Shown piece by piece: positions 35,704 through 44,189 of a DNA stretch of 60,056 nt. Location: assembly GCA_031381645.1 (NCBI GenBank), contig JANMYB010000050.1, positions 1 through 60,056 on the forward strand, read 5' to 3'. The notes under the pieces were generated by a model. It was not told the origin of the DNA and did no database searches. It worked only from the letters and a program-made list of their open reading frames with translations. The position numbers were made by a program, and so were the translations under genes. This stretch comes from Methylotenera_A sp031381645. GTDB lineage: Bacteria; Pseudomonadota; Gammaproteobacteria; Burkholderiales; Methylophilaceae. Position 1 is the stretch's first letter, and the number at the start of each line of letters is the position of its first letter.

Positions 35704-37869
35704 ATGTTAAAAGCAGTTGAGCCAGCAGCAAAATCACAAGTTAGCAACGAGGTTGAAATCCCAATTCAATCAGTTTCGTTGGATATTTGGGATAAAAAAT
35801 ATTGCTTAAAAACCAAAACGGGCGAGCATGTCGATAAAAACATGGATGATACTTATTCTCGTGTGGCGCGCGCGCTGGCCGATGTGGAGACCACTGAAGA
35901 AAAGCGCCAAGAATGGCACGAGAAATTTTTATGGGCGCTGCGCCGTGGCGCAATTCCTGCTGGTCGGATTACCTCTAATGCTGGCGCGTTAGAGCATAAG
36001 CCTGCCACTTCCACCATCAACTGCACGGTTTCTGGCGTGGTGGAAGATAGCATGGATAATATCCTCAACAAAGTGCACGAGGCTGGCTTAACCCTAAAAG
36101 CAGGTTGCGGTATTGGTTATGAGTTTTCTACCTTGCGTCCAAAAGGCGCGTTTGTTGCAGGTGCAGGTGCTTACACCAGCGGCCCATTAAGCTTTATGGA
36201 TATCTACGACAAAATGTGTTTCACCGTTTCGTCTGCGGGCGGTCGTCGTGGCGCGCAAATGGCGACGTTTGATATTAGCCACCCCGATGTGACAGATTTT
36301 ATTAAAGCCAAACGCGAAAACGGTCGTTTGCGTCAATTCAATCTTTCTTGCCTCATCACCAAAGAGTTTATGGAAGCGGTAAAAGCTGACAGTGAGTGGA
36401 AGCTCGCCTTCCCTGTCACCGAAAAAGAAGCGATTGTAGATGGCCTTAATACGAATGACGAAACACAAGTGGTGTGGCGCGAGTGGCCAGTAAAAGGTAA
36501 ATACCTTACCAAAACCGATGGCGTAGATGCGGGTAAAGTGGCTTGCCGCGTGTATAAAATAATCAAGGCGCGCAGGCTGTGGGATGTGATTATGTCCAGC
36601 ACATACGACTTTGCTGAGCCAGGTTTTATTTTGATCGACCGCGTGAACGAGATGAACAATAACTGGTTTTGCGAGAACATTCGCGCGACCAATCCATGTG
36701 GAGAGCAACCATTGCCGCCGTATGGCGCATGTTTGCTAGGCTCGGTGAATTTAACTAAATTCGTTAAAAATCCATTCACCGATGAAGCGCATTTTGATTG
36801 GGCGGAATATCGCGAAGTAGTGGGTGTATTTACCCGCATGCTCGATAACGTGGTGGAGATCAACGGTTTGCCACTGCAACAGCAACGCGACGAAATCGCC
36901 CGCAAGCGCCGCCATGGTATGGGTTATTTGGGTTTAGGTTCAACCTTTACCATGATGAAAATGAAATACGGTGAAGAGGACTCGATTAAATTTACTGATG
37001 AAGTGACGCGGGTCATGGCCGAAGAAGGCTGGAATATTGGCGTACAACTGGCCGAAGAAAAAGGCGCCGCGCCGATTATGGAAGAGAAATTTGAAGTGAC
37101 TGCCGACATGCTGGCAAAACGTCCAGAAATGGCGGCAGACGGCATTAAAGTGGGGCAAAAAATTGCAGGTAAAGTGTTGCTGGGCAAATATAGCCGCTAC
37201 ATGCAGCAGTTCCCCGAAGGGTTGCGCAACCAAATCGCCAGCAAAGGTGTGCGCTTTACGCACCACAGCTCTATCGCGCCAACTGGCACCATTTCATTAA
37301 GCTTGGCGAATAACGCCAGCAACGGCATCGAGCCATCATTTGCGCACCACTATGCGCGCAACGTGATTCGCGAAGGTAAAAAGAGTAAAGAAAAAGTCGA
37401 TGTATTTAGCTACGAGCTTTTGGCTTACCGTGAGTTGATTAACTCAAAAGCCATGCCATTTAGCGATAAAGAAGATGAAAAGCTGCCAGATTATTTCTTG
37501 GATTCTTCTACCATCATGGCCAAAGCGCACGTGGATATTCAAGCCGCCTCACAAAAATGGATTGATAGCTCGATTTCAAAAACTATTAACGTGCCGACCG
37601 ATTACGATTTTGAAGACTTTAAAAATATCTACTTGTACGCTTACGACAAAGGCTTAAAAGGCTGCACAACGTTTAGATTCAACCCAGAAGCTTTCCAAGG
37701 CGTGTTGGTAACAGAGAAAGATTTAGAAAATACCACCTACAAATTCACGCTAGATGACGGCAGCGAGATTGAAGTAAAAGGCAACGAAGAGATTGAATAC
37801 GATGGAGAGATTCACAGCGCCGCAAACCTATATGACGCATTGAAAGAAGGGTATTACGGCAAATTCTAA
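35704..37869 (+). CDS. nrdJa: class II (B12-dependent) ribonucleotide reductase, catalytic part
   Basis: The 721-residue catalytic subunit of the split adenosylcobalamin-dependent ribonucleotide reductase, as in Pseudomonas NrdJa. It makes deoxyribonucleotides without oxygen-dependent radical generation. The redox cysteine lies in TINCTVSG, a glycine-rich KAGCGIGYEFS loop follows, and the active-site residues are in ATNPCGEQPLPPYG. The TSCPD domain and C-terminal redox cysteines are absent and are supplied by nrdJb 294 bases downstream. GGGAGAG gives a good ribosome site. Confidence 0.93.
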   Translation: MLKAVEPAAKSQVSNEVEIPIQSVSLDIWDKKYCLKTKTGEHVDKNMDDTYSRVARALADVETTEEKRQEWHEKFLWALRRGAIPAGRITSNAGALEHKPATSTINCTVSGVVEDSMDNILNKVHEAGLTLKAGCGIGYEFSTLRPKGAFVAGAGAYTSGPLSFMDIYDKMCFTVSSAGGRRGAQMATFDISHPDVTDFIKAKRENGRLRQFNLSCLITKEFMEAVKADSEWKLAFPVTEKEAIVDGLNTNDETQVVWREWPVKGKYLTKTDGVDAGKVACRVYKIIKARRLWDVIMSSTYDFAEPGFILIDRVNEMNNNWFCENIRATNPCGEQPLPPYGACLLGSVNLTKFVKNPFTDEAHFDWAEYREVVGVFTRMLDNVVEINGLPLQQQRDEIARKRRHGMGYLGLGSTFTMMKMKYGEEDSIKFTDEVTRVMAEEGWNIGVQLAEEKGAAPIMEEKFEVTADMLAKRPEMAADGIKVGQKIAGKVLLGKYSRYMQQFPEGLRNQIASKGVRFTHHSSIAPTGTISLSLANNASNGIEPSFAHHYARNVIREGKKSKEKVDVFSYELLAYRELINSKAMPFSDKEDEKLPDYFLDSSTIMAKAHVDIQAASQKWIDSSISKTINVPTDYDFEDFKNIYLYAYDKGLKGCTTFRFNPEAFQGVLVTEKDLENTTYKFTLDDGSEIEVKGNEEIEYDGEIHSAANLYDALKEGYYGKF

Positions 37870-38012
37870 ATTTAGGGGTTTTAAACGGCTTAGTTTGTGA
37901 ATACTTTGTTGCGTTTAAATTTTTAATCCTCATGTACTACGTGTACATTCCGGTAAAAAATCTAAACGCGTCGCGTCTTCACTTCACACGCAGCGTTTAA
38001 ACCACCCTAAAT
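37870..38012. repeat. nested inverted-repeat element between nrdJa and nrdJb
   Basis: Outer arms at 37870-37889 and 37993-38012 pair over about 17 of 21 positions. Inside, GCGTTTAAATTTTT (37911-37924) pairs with AAAAATCTAAACGC (37956-37969), and inside that ATGTAC-TACGT-GTACAT is a perfect 6-bp hairpin. The element fills the gap right after the nrdJa stop. It could be a small mobile repeat or an RNA structure that sets the NrdJa:NrdJb ratio. Confidence 0.6.
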
Positions 38013-38047
38013 TGGTAGTTGTGAAAAACTAAACAAAGGGGAAGTTT

Positions 38048-38179
38048 ATGCAAGTAGCTAAAACGTACTTTTTAATGATAAAAAATTGGTTTGCAAACTG
38101 GTTTAACAATAGTTGGGCGGAGTTTACGCCCCTGCAAGAGCTACAGTATTTAGGAGAGAAATTATGGCAGTTAAAATAG
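38048..38179 (+). CDS. 43-residue Trp-rich small ORF between nrdJa and nrdJb
   Basis: A 43-codon frame with one of the best ribosome sites in the locus (AAAGGGGAAG six bases before the ATG). The product is amphipathic and aromatic-rich, with MIKNWFANWFNNSW followed by a helix TPLQELQYLGEKLWQL. Its 3' end overlaps the nrdJb start by 16 bases, so translation of nrdJb could be coupled to it. It resembles no family I know. It could be a leader peptide or a small partner protein of the reductase. Confidence 0.55.
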   Translation: MQVAKTYFLMIKNWFANWFNNSWAEFTPLQELQYLGEKLWQLK

Positions 38180-38856
38180 ATAAAAAAATCACTGGCTATG
38201 CGCTGGTGAATGAAGAAAGCAAAGCCAAAGCGGCCGAGCTTAAAGACCTTAACGCAAAAATCGTGCAAATTGGCGAGCCGTTAGATCGCCCAGAGAAAAT
38301 CACTGGCAGCACCTACAAAGTAAAAACGCCAGTCACTGAGCATGCGCTTTATATTACGATAAATGACGTAGTCATGAACGAAGGCACGCCGCAAGAGCAT
38401 CGCCGCCCGTTCGAGATTTTTATTAACTCTAAAAATATGGATCACTTTCAGTGGATTGTGGCTTTAACGCGTGTGATGAGCGCGGTGTTTCGCAAAGGCG
38501 GCGACGTGACGTTTTTGGTGGAAGAACTTAAAAGCGTGTTTGAACCCAGCGGCGGCTACTTTAAAAAAGGTGGCCGTTTTGTACCAAGCTTGGTGGCAGA
38601 GATTGGCGATGTGGTCGAGCAGCATTTGCAATCTATCGGCATGCTTAAAAAAGTGGGTTTAGATGAGCACCAACAAAAACTGGTAGAAGAAAAACGCACC
38701 GAATACTTTGAAAAACATGCCAAAGCGGGTGAAGAGATGACGTCAGAAGGCTTCCCTAAAGGTGCGCAGCTTTGCAATAAATGCCAAACCAAAGCGGCGA
38801 TTATTATGGATGGTTGTTTAACTTGCTTGAATTGTGGTGAGAGTAAGTGCGGATAA
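38164..38856 (+). CDS. nrdJb: class II ribonucleotide reductase, C-terminal subunit
   Basis: A 230-residue protein that supplies the C-terminal part of the split B12-dependent reductase. It holds the TSCPD-type domain (EIFINSKNMDHFQWIVALTR and GGYFKKGGRFVPSLV) and the terminal cysteine motifs LCNKCQTKA and CLTCLNCGESKCG, which re-reduce the active-site disulfide. The ATG at 38164 with AGGAGAG is preferred over an upstream in-frame codon at 38113. A Tn7-like transposon begins 31 bases after its stop, which makes its conserved 3' end a likely attachment site. Confidence 0.9.
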   Translation: MAVKIDKKITGYALVNEESKAKAAELKDLNAKIVQIGEPLDRPEKITGSTYKVKTPVTEHALYITINDVVMNEGTPQEHRRPFEIFINSKNMDHFQWIVALTRVMSAVFRKGGDVTFLVEELKSVFEPSGGYFKKGGRFVPSLVAEIGDVVEQHLQSIGMLKKVGLDEHQQKLVEEKRTEYFEKHAKAGEEMTSEGFPKGAQLCNKCQTKAAIIMDGCLTCLNCGESKCG

Positions 38857-38887
38857 TACGGAAGGAATAAACTAAATTTTATAGATA

Positions 38888-38955
38888 TGTGGGATACCCC
38901 ATAAGCGACTAGTTATACCCCATAAAGGGCTAGTAACAACCGCATAAAGCACTAG
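38888..38955 (+). repeat. nrdJb-side transposon end with three TnsB-like repeats
   Basis: Three 17-mers in the same direction lie 21 and 22 bases apart: ACCCCATAAGCGACTAG (38896), ACCCCATAAAGGGCTAG (38917) and ACCGCATAAAGCACTAG (38939). Closely packed sites near a TGT tip resemble the right end of Tn7. The sequence starts TGTGGG, the same six bases as Tn7. Confidence 0.75.
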
Positions 38956-39098
38956 CAATTACTTAAAACTGATGAAGAGTTAGGATGTTGAATTGCATTT
39001 ATTGCTACTCTAAATCCGATAAATTCATATCAAATGTTGAGAACATTGTACAAGCTGTATGAGTTTCGAAAACCCCAACTATTTCTAGCAATAATGAT

Positions 39099-39902
39099 TT
39101 AGATTTTTTCATACTCAGTAGGAGATACTTTAAAAGAAATAGAACCATCATAAGTTCTTAAAATTTGAATGTAAGCACCTGTAGGAAACAATGTTGTTCC
39201 CTTCTCTTTTGTAATCCATATATAGCCATCATCTTCTCTTACAATCCATGTGCCAATAGATCCATAAAGGTCTTCAATCTGTATCTTGCCCAAGGGCAAT
39301 TTACAAGATTTTGGTAATCGCAGAGAGTTATCGGTTGGCAAATAAGTAGCGAATCCTATGTTCTCTCGAGTGAATTGGAGGCTACCTTCAACTTCGTGTG
39401 CTGTCTTTCCATGGTGATCTTTAAAAACAGAAATTATTATTTGTTGAACGTCTATAGCGCGTAATGCGTAATCCCAAGAAGAGTTTTTACTATTAGTTAT
39501 AACTACGGCAGATCTAGGAATTAAACTTAGTAATGTCTTAGCATTTTCTCTGCTTAAATCTGGGAATCCTCTGCATAAACTTGTAATACAACTGCTCTCG
39601 GGTTCTCCAAAACGAAAGCACCTAAGCTGAGGGAGAACATGGGATTCAAGCGAATGAGTGGAAAGTTCAACTTCGACTACAAACCAATGAGTAAAACTTT
39701 TATGTATTAGTGCAAGATCGGATACTCTCCTGTCTCCTTCAAATACAAAACTTCCCGCAAAAACACCACAAAAATAATCCGGAAATACACAATTTAAAGC
39801 CTTTAAAACTTCAACTTCAAATTCAATTTCTTGGAATTCTGTTGGATCGACTTGGTGAAAAGTATTTTCTATGCAACATGAACCCGCTATAAACGTTTTC
39901 AT
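39099..39902 (-). CDS. putative nuclease of the restriction operon
   Basis: A 267-residue protein I do not recognise by name. Residues about 55-110 look like a PD-(D/E)xK core: RRVSDLALIHK supplies an acidic residue after a beta strand, WFVVEVEL gives an E-x-E in place of the usual E-x-K, and VLPQLRCFRF resembles the glutamine motif often found in such nucleases. A C-terminal beta-rich domain of about 80 residues follows. It is the last gene of a four-gene operon and overlaps the helicase gene by 4 bases (ATGA). A nuclease role is inference from motif and context. Confidence 0.6.
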   Translation of the reverse strand: MKTFIAGSCCIENTFHQVDPTEFQEIEFEVEVLKALNCVFPDYFCGVFAGSFVFEGDRRVSDLALIHKSFTHWFVVEVELSTHSLESHVLPQLRCFRFGEPESSCITSLCRGFPDLSRENAKTLLSLIPRSAVVITNSKNSSWDYALRAIDVQQIIISVFKDHHGKTAHEVEGSLQFTRENIGFATYLPTDNSLRLPKSCKLPLGKIQIEDLYGSIGTWIVREDDGYIWITKEKGTTLFPTGAYIQILRTYDGSISFKVSPTEYEKI

Positions 39903-41053
39903 GCTCTACTCCAGTAGATTGTCGCAATACTACCTAGGTCTTCTTCCTCATTTTTCAGTCTGACAATTTCGGGGTTTGTGGCCACAAGTGTATAGATTGT
40001 AGCTGTATTCTTTCCTTTTGATGGGCGCACAATCCTTCCTAGTCGTTGTATGCGCTGTCTATTGGTAGCCGTGCTGGCAGCTATTATGCCAATTTCTGTT
40101 TCTGGCACGTTAAAACCTTCATCAAGAGCTCTGCAAGTTACTAGTACATCTATATTGCCATTACGATACATGTTTAGTACTTGTGCTCTAGTTTTCAGAG
40201 GTAATTTGGAATGGTATACACCACTTTTAATAGCAAACTCGCTCAAAACATGATGGATTAGTTCACATGCTTCAACATTCTCATGGAACACTAGTATTTT
40301 CTTTGATTTGTTGGATGCGATTAATTTTAAAGCTAGTTTAACTCTGTTTGGGCTTAAGTTAAGAATACGGGCGCGTTTTAGGAATAGTGAAACAGTTTTT
40401 TCGGAATCTGCTCCCTCGTTTTTGATTGATCTAGCGATACTCGCGCTTAGTTTGTCATATTCTTCTTGACGATCATCTTCAAGATTAAAAACAATATTTT
40501 TGAGTTCGAAAGGGACTATTACTTTATCTCTTAATGCCTCGGCATATCCATATCTAAAAATTACATCACCTAGAGCTGGCACCAGTATGTCTCTTAACCC
40601 TTCATCATATGGACGCTCAGGTGTTGCTGATAAACCAAGAGTAGCAAAAGTGGACAATTGCAAAATTGTTTTAAACTGATCTGAAGCTGCTTTGTGACAT
40701 TCGTCAATAATTAGAAAGCAGCTTATGCCATTAGATCTTTCAGGAAGTTTTGCAGCTGTATTTAATACAGCTAAGTTTATTGTTCCTTGACGAAGTTTTT
40801 TTGTGCCAGTAATGATATTGATTTCATCTAGACTCATATCGAAATAATTAGCGGACTCTTCCCACCATTGCTCTAATAAAGCAGTAGTGGGAACTACGAT
40901 TAGTGTAGTTATGGGTTTGATTTTTGCTATGCAAGATAAAGCAAAAACTGTTTTCCCACCACCCGTAACTACGCTAACTATACCTCTGTGCCCAGCAAGC
41001 TCCCAAGAATTAAGGGCATCAATCTGCCAACCTCTTAGAGTTAGTTGAGCCAT
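39899..41053 (-). CDS. superfamily II DNA helicase (restriction-type)
   Basis: A 384-residue DEAD/DEAH-type helicase close in form to the translocase part of restriction enzymes. It has the Walker A TGGGKT (residues 30-35), motif Ia VVPTTALLEQW, motif II DECH (117-120), motif III GLSATPERP and motif VI QRIQRLGRIVRP. At this length it is nearly a bare motor core without extra domains. It starts 13 bases after the GHKL ATPase gene and overlaps the nuclease gene, so the proteins probably act as one complex that moves on DNA. Confidence 0.9.
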   Translation of the reverse strand: MAQLTLRGWQIDALNSWELAGHRGIVSVVTGGGKTVFALSCIAKIKPITTLIVVPTTALLEQWWEESANYFDMSLDEINIITGTKKLRQGTINLAVLNTAAKLPERSNGISCFLIIDECHKAASDQFKTILQLSTFATLGLSATPERPYDEGLRDILVPALGDVIFRYGYAEALRDKVIVPFELKNIVFNLEDDRQEEYDKLSASIARSIKNEGADSEKTVSLFLKRARILNLSPNRVKLALKLIASNKSKKILVFHENVEACELIHHVLSEFAIKSGVYHSKLPLKTRAQVLNMYRNGNIDVLVTCRALDEGFNVPETEIGIIAASTATNRQRIQRLGRIVRPSKGKNTATIYTLVATNPEIVRLKNEEEDLGSIATIYWSRA

Positions 41054-41066
41054 TTTGATGCCTGAC

Positions 41067-42671
41067 TTATTCTAATGGTGTTTGGAATAACTCTGATTCA
41101 GCTTGCTCACGAACAGTAGAAGCATTATTTTCTAACCGAATCGTTCTAGCTCGTAAAAGCTCATTTTTAAGTCTTCGCACACTATCGGGACTTACTTTAC
41201 CTAGAAGTTTGCTGGTTTTATATTCAGCTACTGAATCATATATATACTGATGTATGCACTCTTCAATGGCATCATTTGACTCTAGAGATTGATAATAGGG
41301 ATGAATACCATTAATAATTACATGCAATATATTAGATTGTGCTCCGCTTACGAATGTAACATACGGCTCCCACTCGCTAATTTCTTTAAGAGAAACAATC
41401 ACAGTAAGTTCAGGTAAAATTTCAAGACGAGCAATCTCATCTTCAGCCGAAAGTGAGTTCATTTGCTGTGCATTATTTGCATTAATGATTTCTAATGGAG
41501 GCAAAGAGGCTTGGTTTAATGCATCTTTGAATTCATCACTGGAGAATTCGCTCCTCATACTTTCTACTAAGTCGCGAACTTTTTCTTTGGACCAAACTTG
41601 TTGACTACCTTTACCACGACGTTTATTAGCGTAATCTCTATAGTCTTTGACTTCATCAACCAAGAACTTTTCAAGTTCGTCTTCTTCATCCCCTTCAAAT
41701 AAGACAGCGTCCTTAGTGTGCGATACGACAAACCCATCTAGTAGCAGGCAACCAGTTAAGCGTTGAGCGATAAGATTGTTTGCGCCTTCATCATCTACAC
41801 CACCAAAAATTGATTTTGGTTTCCATGCAGTTGGAAAGCCTTGTATTTGGCGTTCATTTTGAAAGAGCGAAAAACCACCATATTTTCTCCCACCTTTTTT
41901 CAATACGCCTACCCAACCAGTTATAGTTTTATCACCAAATTTCTTTAGAGGGAGATCTTTCCTCATTGGTACGCCTGAAGGGTCAGTATCCCATTCGGAT
42001 TCAGCAGGTGGGTTTATTGAGTCGCCGTTATAGGTTAATTTGAGTTTTACTACACCGTCATTGTCAGGCCTAAGGTCAAACATATACATAGAGCCTAAAT
42101 AGGTTTTAATTACATCCTCACTTCTTACTTGAATAACTCTACGCAACTCACTAATTACTATTTTTGTATAGTGAAGAGAAGTATCAACTTTCTTTAAGGT
42201 TAATGGGACTTTTGCGCCACTACTTGCGATCGCATCAACATCAACAAATGCAGTCCATTCTTCACCGCTACCGAATTCACAGGTTATTACAGACCATTTT
42301 TTTCCAATCCAACAGGCTGCTGTTTTCATCCCCATACCATATTTGGAGCGTCCATTACTGTCAGCAGTCGGAGTGGCAATCTTTAATGCAGCAATTAGGT
42401 CTTCTTTGGACATACCTATTGAATTGTCCTCAATAGTAAGCTCTTTAGTTTGTCTATTATGTAATATGTTGACTGTGAGTGGAGTGCCCTCTTGGGACAG
42501 GATATCATCAACAAGTTTGTCGTAGTTAAGTCGAGACTGTGTAGAGTTATCCACAAATTCTGCCAAGGCAAACCACATGCTATAGCTTAATCTGCTGTAG
42601 GCATCAAGGGCTCTTGGCCCAATTGACAGATCTGCCTCATCAGGGTTAATTTGCTGATTTTCCTCTGACAT
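41067..42671 (-). CDS. MORC/paraMORC-like GHKL ATPase
   Basis: A 534-residue ATPase of the gyrase-Hsp90-histidine kinase-MutL superfamily. The N box is LAEFVDNS (Glu38 as general base, Asn42 for magnesium), the G1 box is IEDNSIGM and the G2 lid is SKYGMGMKTAA. A transducer-like domain with KKGGRKYGGFSLFQNERQ follows. Prokaryotic proteins of this type next to helicases, nucleases and methylases were described as paraMORCs in restriction-modification systems (work of Iyer, Abhiman and Aravind). ACGGAGAG precedes the start. It follows the methyltransferase gene by 80 bases. Confidence 0.82.
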   Translation of the reverse strand: MSEENQQINPDEADLSIGPRALDAYSRLSYSMWFALAEFVDNSTQSRLNYDKLVDDILSQEGTPLTVNILHNRQTKELTIEDNSIGMSKEDLIAALKIATPTADSNGRSKYGMGMKTAACWIGKKWSVITCEFGSGEEWTAFVDVDAIASSGAKVPLTLKKVDTSLHYTKIVISELRRVIQVRSEDVIKTYLGSMYMFDLRPDNDGVVKLKLTYNGDSINPPAESEWDTDPSGVPMRKDLPLKKFGDKTITGWVGVLKKGGRKYGGFSLFQNERQIQGFPTAWKPKSIFGGVDDEGANNLIAQRLTGCLLLDGFVVSHTKDAVLFEGDEEDELEKFLVDEVKDYRDYANKRRGKGSQQVWSKEKVRDLVESMRSEFSSDEFKDALNQASLPPLEIINANNAQQMNSLSAEDEIARLEILPELTVIVSLKEISEWEPYVTFVSGAQSNILHVIINGIHPYYQSLESNDAIEECIHQYIYDSVAEYKTSKLLGKVSPDSVRRLKNELLRARTIRLENNASTVREQAESELFQTPLE

Positions 42672-42751
42672 TTATCTCTCCGTGGAAATTAAAGAATATA
42701 AATAATTACTCACTACTTAATTGTAGATTGAGTATACATCAGTCTGGAATC

Positions 42752-43738
42752 TCAATGTTCCGCGGCGGTATTGTCTTTCTGAAAATCTTTATTAATAATT
42801 TTTATGTTATCTTGGTTAAAGCGACCAAGTGACCCCTCAATGTAATGAGAGGTTGGCTCAACTGCAATCCATTGCCTATTTAGTTTTTCTGCAGCAGATC
42901 CAGTTGTATTGCTGCCCCCGAATGGATCCAAGACAATATCACCTGGATCAGTCAAAAAATTGATAAAAAATTCAGGTAAATCTATTGGCATTCGTGCAGG
43001 GTGAAATCCGATATCATTTTTACGACAGTATTCCTGATAGGGATCATTTGCACTTGTGTTAGATATTGATAATACATTTGGCGGTATAGCGCCACCGTTA
43101 TCTATTGCAAAAGTTTCTTCGCTAATGTGATGCTCCGAAGGGCGCTTACCAGAGTTGAATTGCTTTGTTTTCAAAAGGCGCTTCATTGATTCGCTATATT
43201 CTTTGAGTACATTCTTGTTGTTGGCTTTAGGGCGAGAACTGGGAGATAACCACCATAGTCTTGTGAAGCTGTCTTTTAAACGTATGCGCTCTATCGTTAC
43301 CCATTGTGCTGGACTAGGTAAGCGCGCTGGGTTGTGGCAAATAAATTCCTGACATAGATGTAGATGGTTCTCTTCCTGAAATCTCAGTAGAGCTTTCAGT
43401 CCTAGCGTAGACATTGTGGGCAAGCCAGGTTCCCAAGAGTTTCCTAATTCAATAACTATAGAGCCATCAGGGGTTAATAGCTCATGAAAAAGTGGACCAA
43501 AACTTGTTAGCCATTGTAAATATTCTTCACCTTGAAGGTTGCCATATTTTTTTTTGGTGTTAAGTGGGAACGGAGGTGATGTAAAAATAAGTTGTACTTT
43601 GCCCCTAATGGGATCTAGATCTTTGCTTTTAAGTACTTCTTCTGACAGCCCATTTAACATCAGTCCTTGATTTGTCTTATAGGCAGTACTGGCAGGGAGG
43701 TCTTGAAAAATATCAGCCAGTAGTTTTTTGTCGTTCAA
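42752..43738 (-). CDS. DNA (N4-cytosine or N6-adenine) methyltransferase
   Basis: A 328-residue methyltransferase in the beta-class order: the catalytic motif IV TSPPF (residues 53-57) precedes the SAM-binding motif LDPFGGSNTTGSAA near residue 273. An S-P-P-F catalytic motif points to N4-cytosine methylation, with N6-adenine possible. The recognition region lies between the two motifs. It heads the minus-strand operon and should protect the host site from the downstream nuclease complex. The gene is divergent from a ribbon-helix-helix regulator, with inverted repeats between them. Confidence 0.88.
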   Translation of the reverse strand: MNDKKLLADIFQDLPASTAYKTNQGLMLNGLSEEVLKSKDLDPIRGKVQLIFTSPPFPLNTKKKYGNLQGEEYLQWLTSFGPLFHELLTPDGSIVIELGNSWEPGLPTMSTLGLKALLRFQEENHLHLCQEFICHNPARLPSPAQWVTIERIRLKDSFTRLWWLSPSSRPKANNKNVLKEYSESMKRLLKTKQFNSGKRPSEHHISEETFAIDNGGAIPPNVLSISNTSANDPYQEYCRKNDIGFHPARMPIDLPEFFINFLTDPGDIVLDPFGGSNTTGSAAEKLNRQWIAVEPTSHYIEGSLGRFNQDNIKIINKDFQKDNTAAEH

Positions 43739-43866
43739 TTTTTATACCTTTCAAAATACATCGTTTCGGCTTTCTAAAACTGCTATTTTTCTGGTCCAAA
43801 GGCAGAGTTAGAGTTTCATTACGGGTGACGCATTGTACTGATATCAGTGATGTAAAAAAATATTGC

Positions 43867-43901
43867 ATAACTTATGTTATTTACATATTATACATAACAT
43901 A
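43867..43901. promoter_or_regulatory. operator region between methyltransferase and RHH regulator
   Basis: TATGTTAT (43873-43880) and ATAACATA (43894-43901) are perfect 8-base inverted arms separated by 13 bases. An overlapping smaller palindrome, ATAACTTATGTTAT, starts at 43867. The region separates the divergent methyltransferase and regulator genes and includes AT-rich -10-like hexamers, so binding there could control both. Confidence 0.55.
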
Positions 43902-43933
43902 TTCATATGGCAAGTTTTACCACATAAATTACT

Positions 43934-44188
43934 GTGAAATCTGACAACAAAATAAAAGCAGAAAGATTTAGTTTCTCAATGCCAAAAAATACAAAGGCCA
44001 GTATTGAAAGGCTAAGGAAACGTTCTGCAAACTTAGGTGTGTTAGTTAATCAAAGCGAGGTTGTACGTACAGGCCTCCACGCACTAAACAATGCCAATGA
44101 TGAAGAATTGCTAAAGATACTTAATTTGCTTGTTCGCCTAGAACCCGGACGACCAAGATCAGACTCGGATGAAAATAAAAATGATTAA
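43934..44188 (+). CDS. ribbon-helix-helix DNA-binding protein
   Basis: An 84-residue protein with the ribbon-helix-helix pattern: a beta strand ERFSFSMPKNT followed by helix ASIERLRKRSANLG and helix VNQSEVVRTGLHALNN. The C-terminal tail is charged. Such proteins act as repressors in toxin-antitoxin or restriction control loops. It is divergent from the methyltransferase gene and separated from it by inverted repeats, so it probably times expression of the restriction operon. The start is a GTG with no strong ribosome site. Confidence 0.75.
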   Translation: MKSDNKIKAERFSFSMPKNTKASIERLRKRSANLGVLVNQSEVVRTGLHALNNANDEELLKILNLLVRLEPGRPRSDSDENKND

Positions 44189-44189
44189 A

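Noticed and set aside
36187..36905. Minus-strand open frames of 170-190 codons within nrdJa
   Set aside because: They are shadows of a strongly conserved coding sequence and have no start signals or recognisable motifs.
38894..38960. Three direct repeats of about 21-22 bases, considered as a CRISPR array
   Set aside because: The units abut without spacers, are imperfect, and begin 8 bases from a transposon tip; TnsB-type sites explain them better. No cas genes are in the window.
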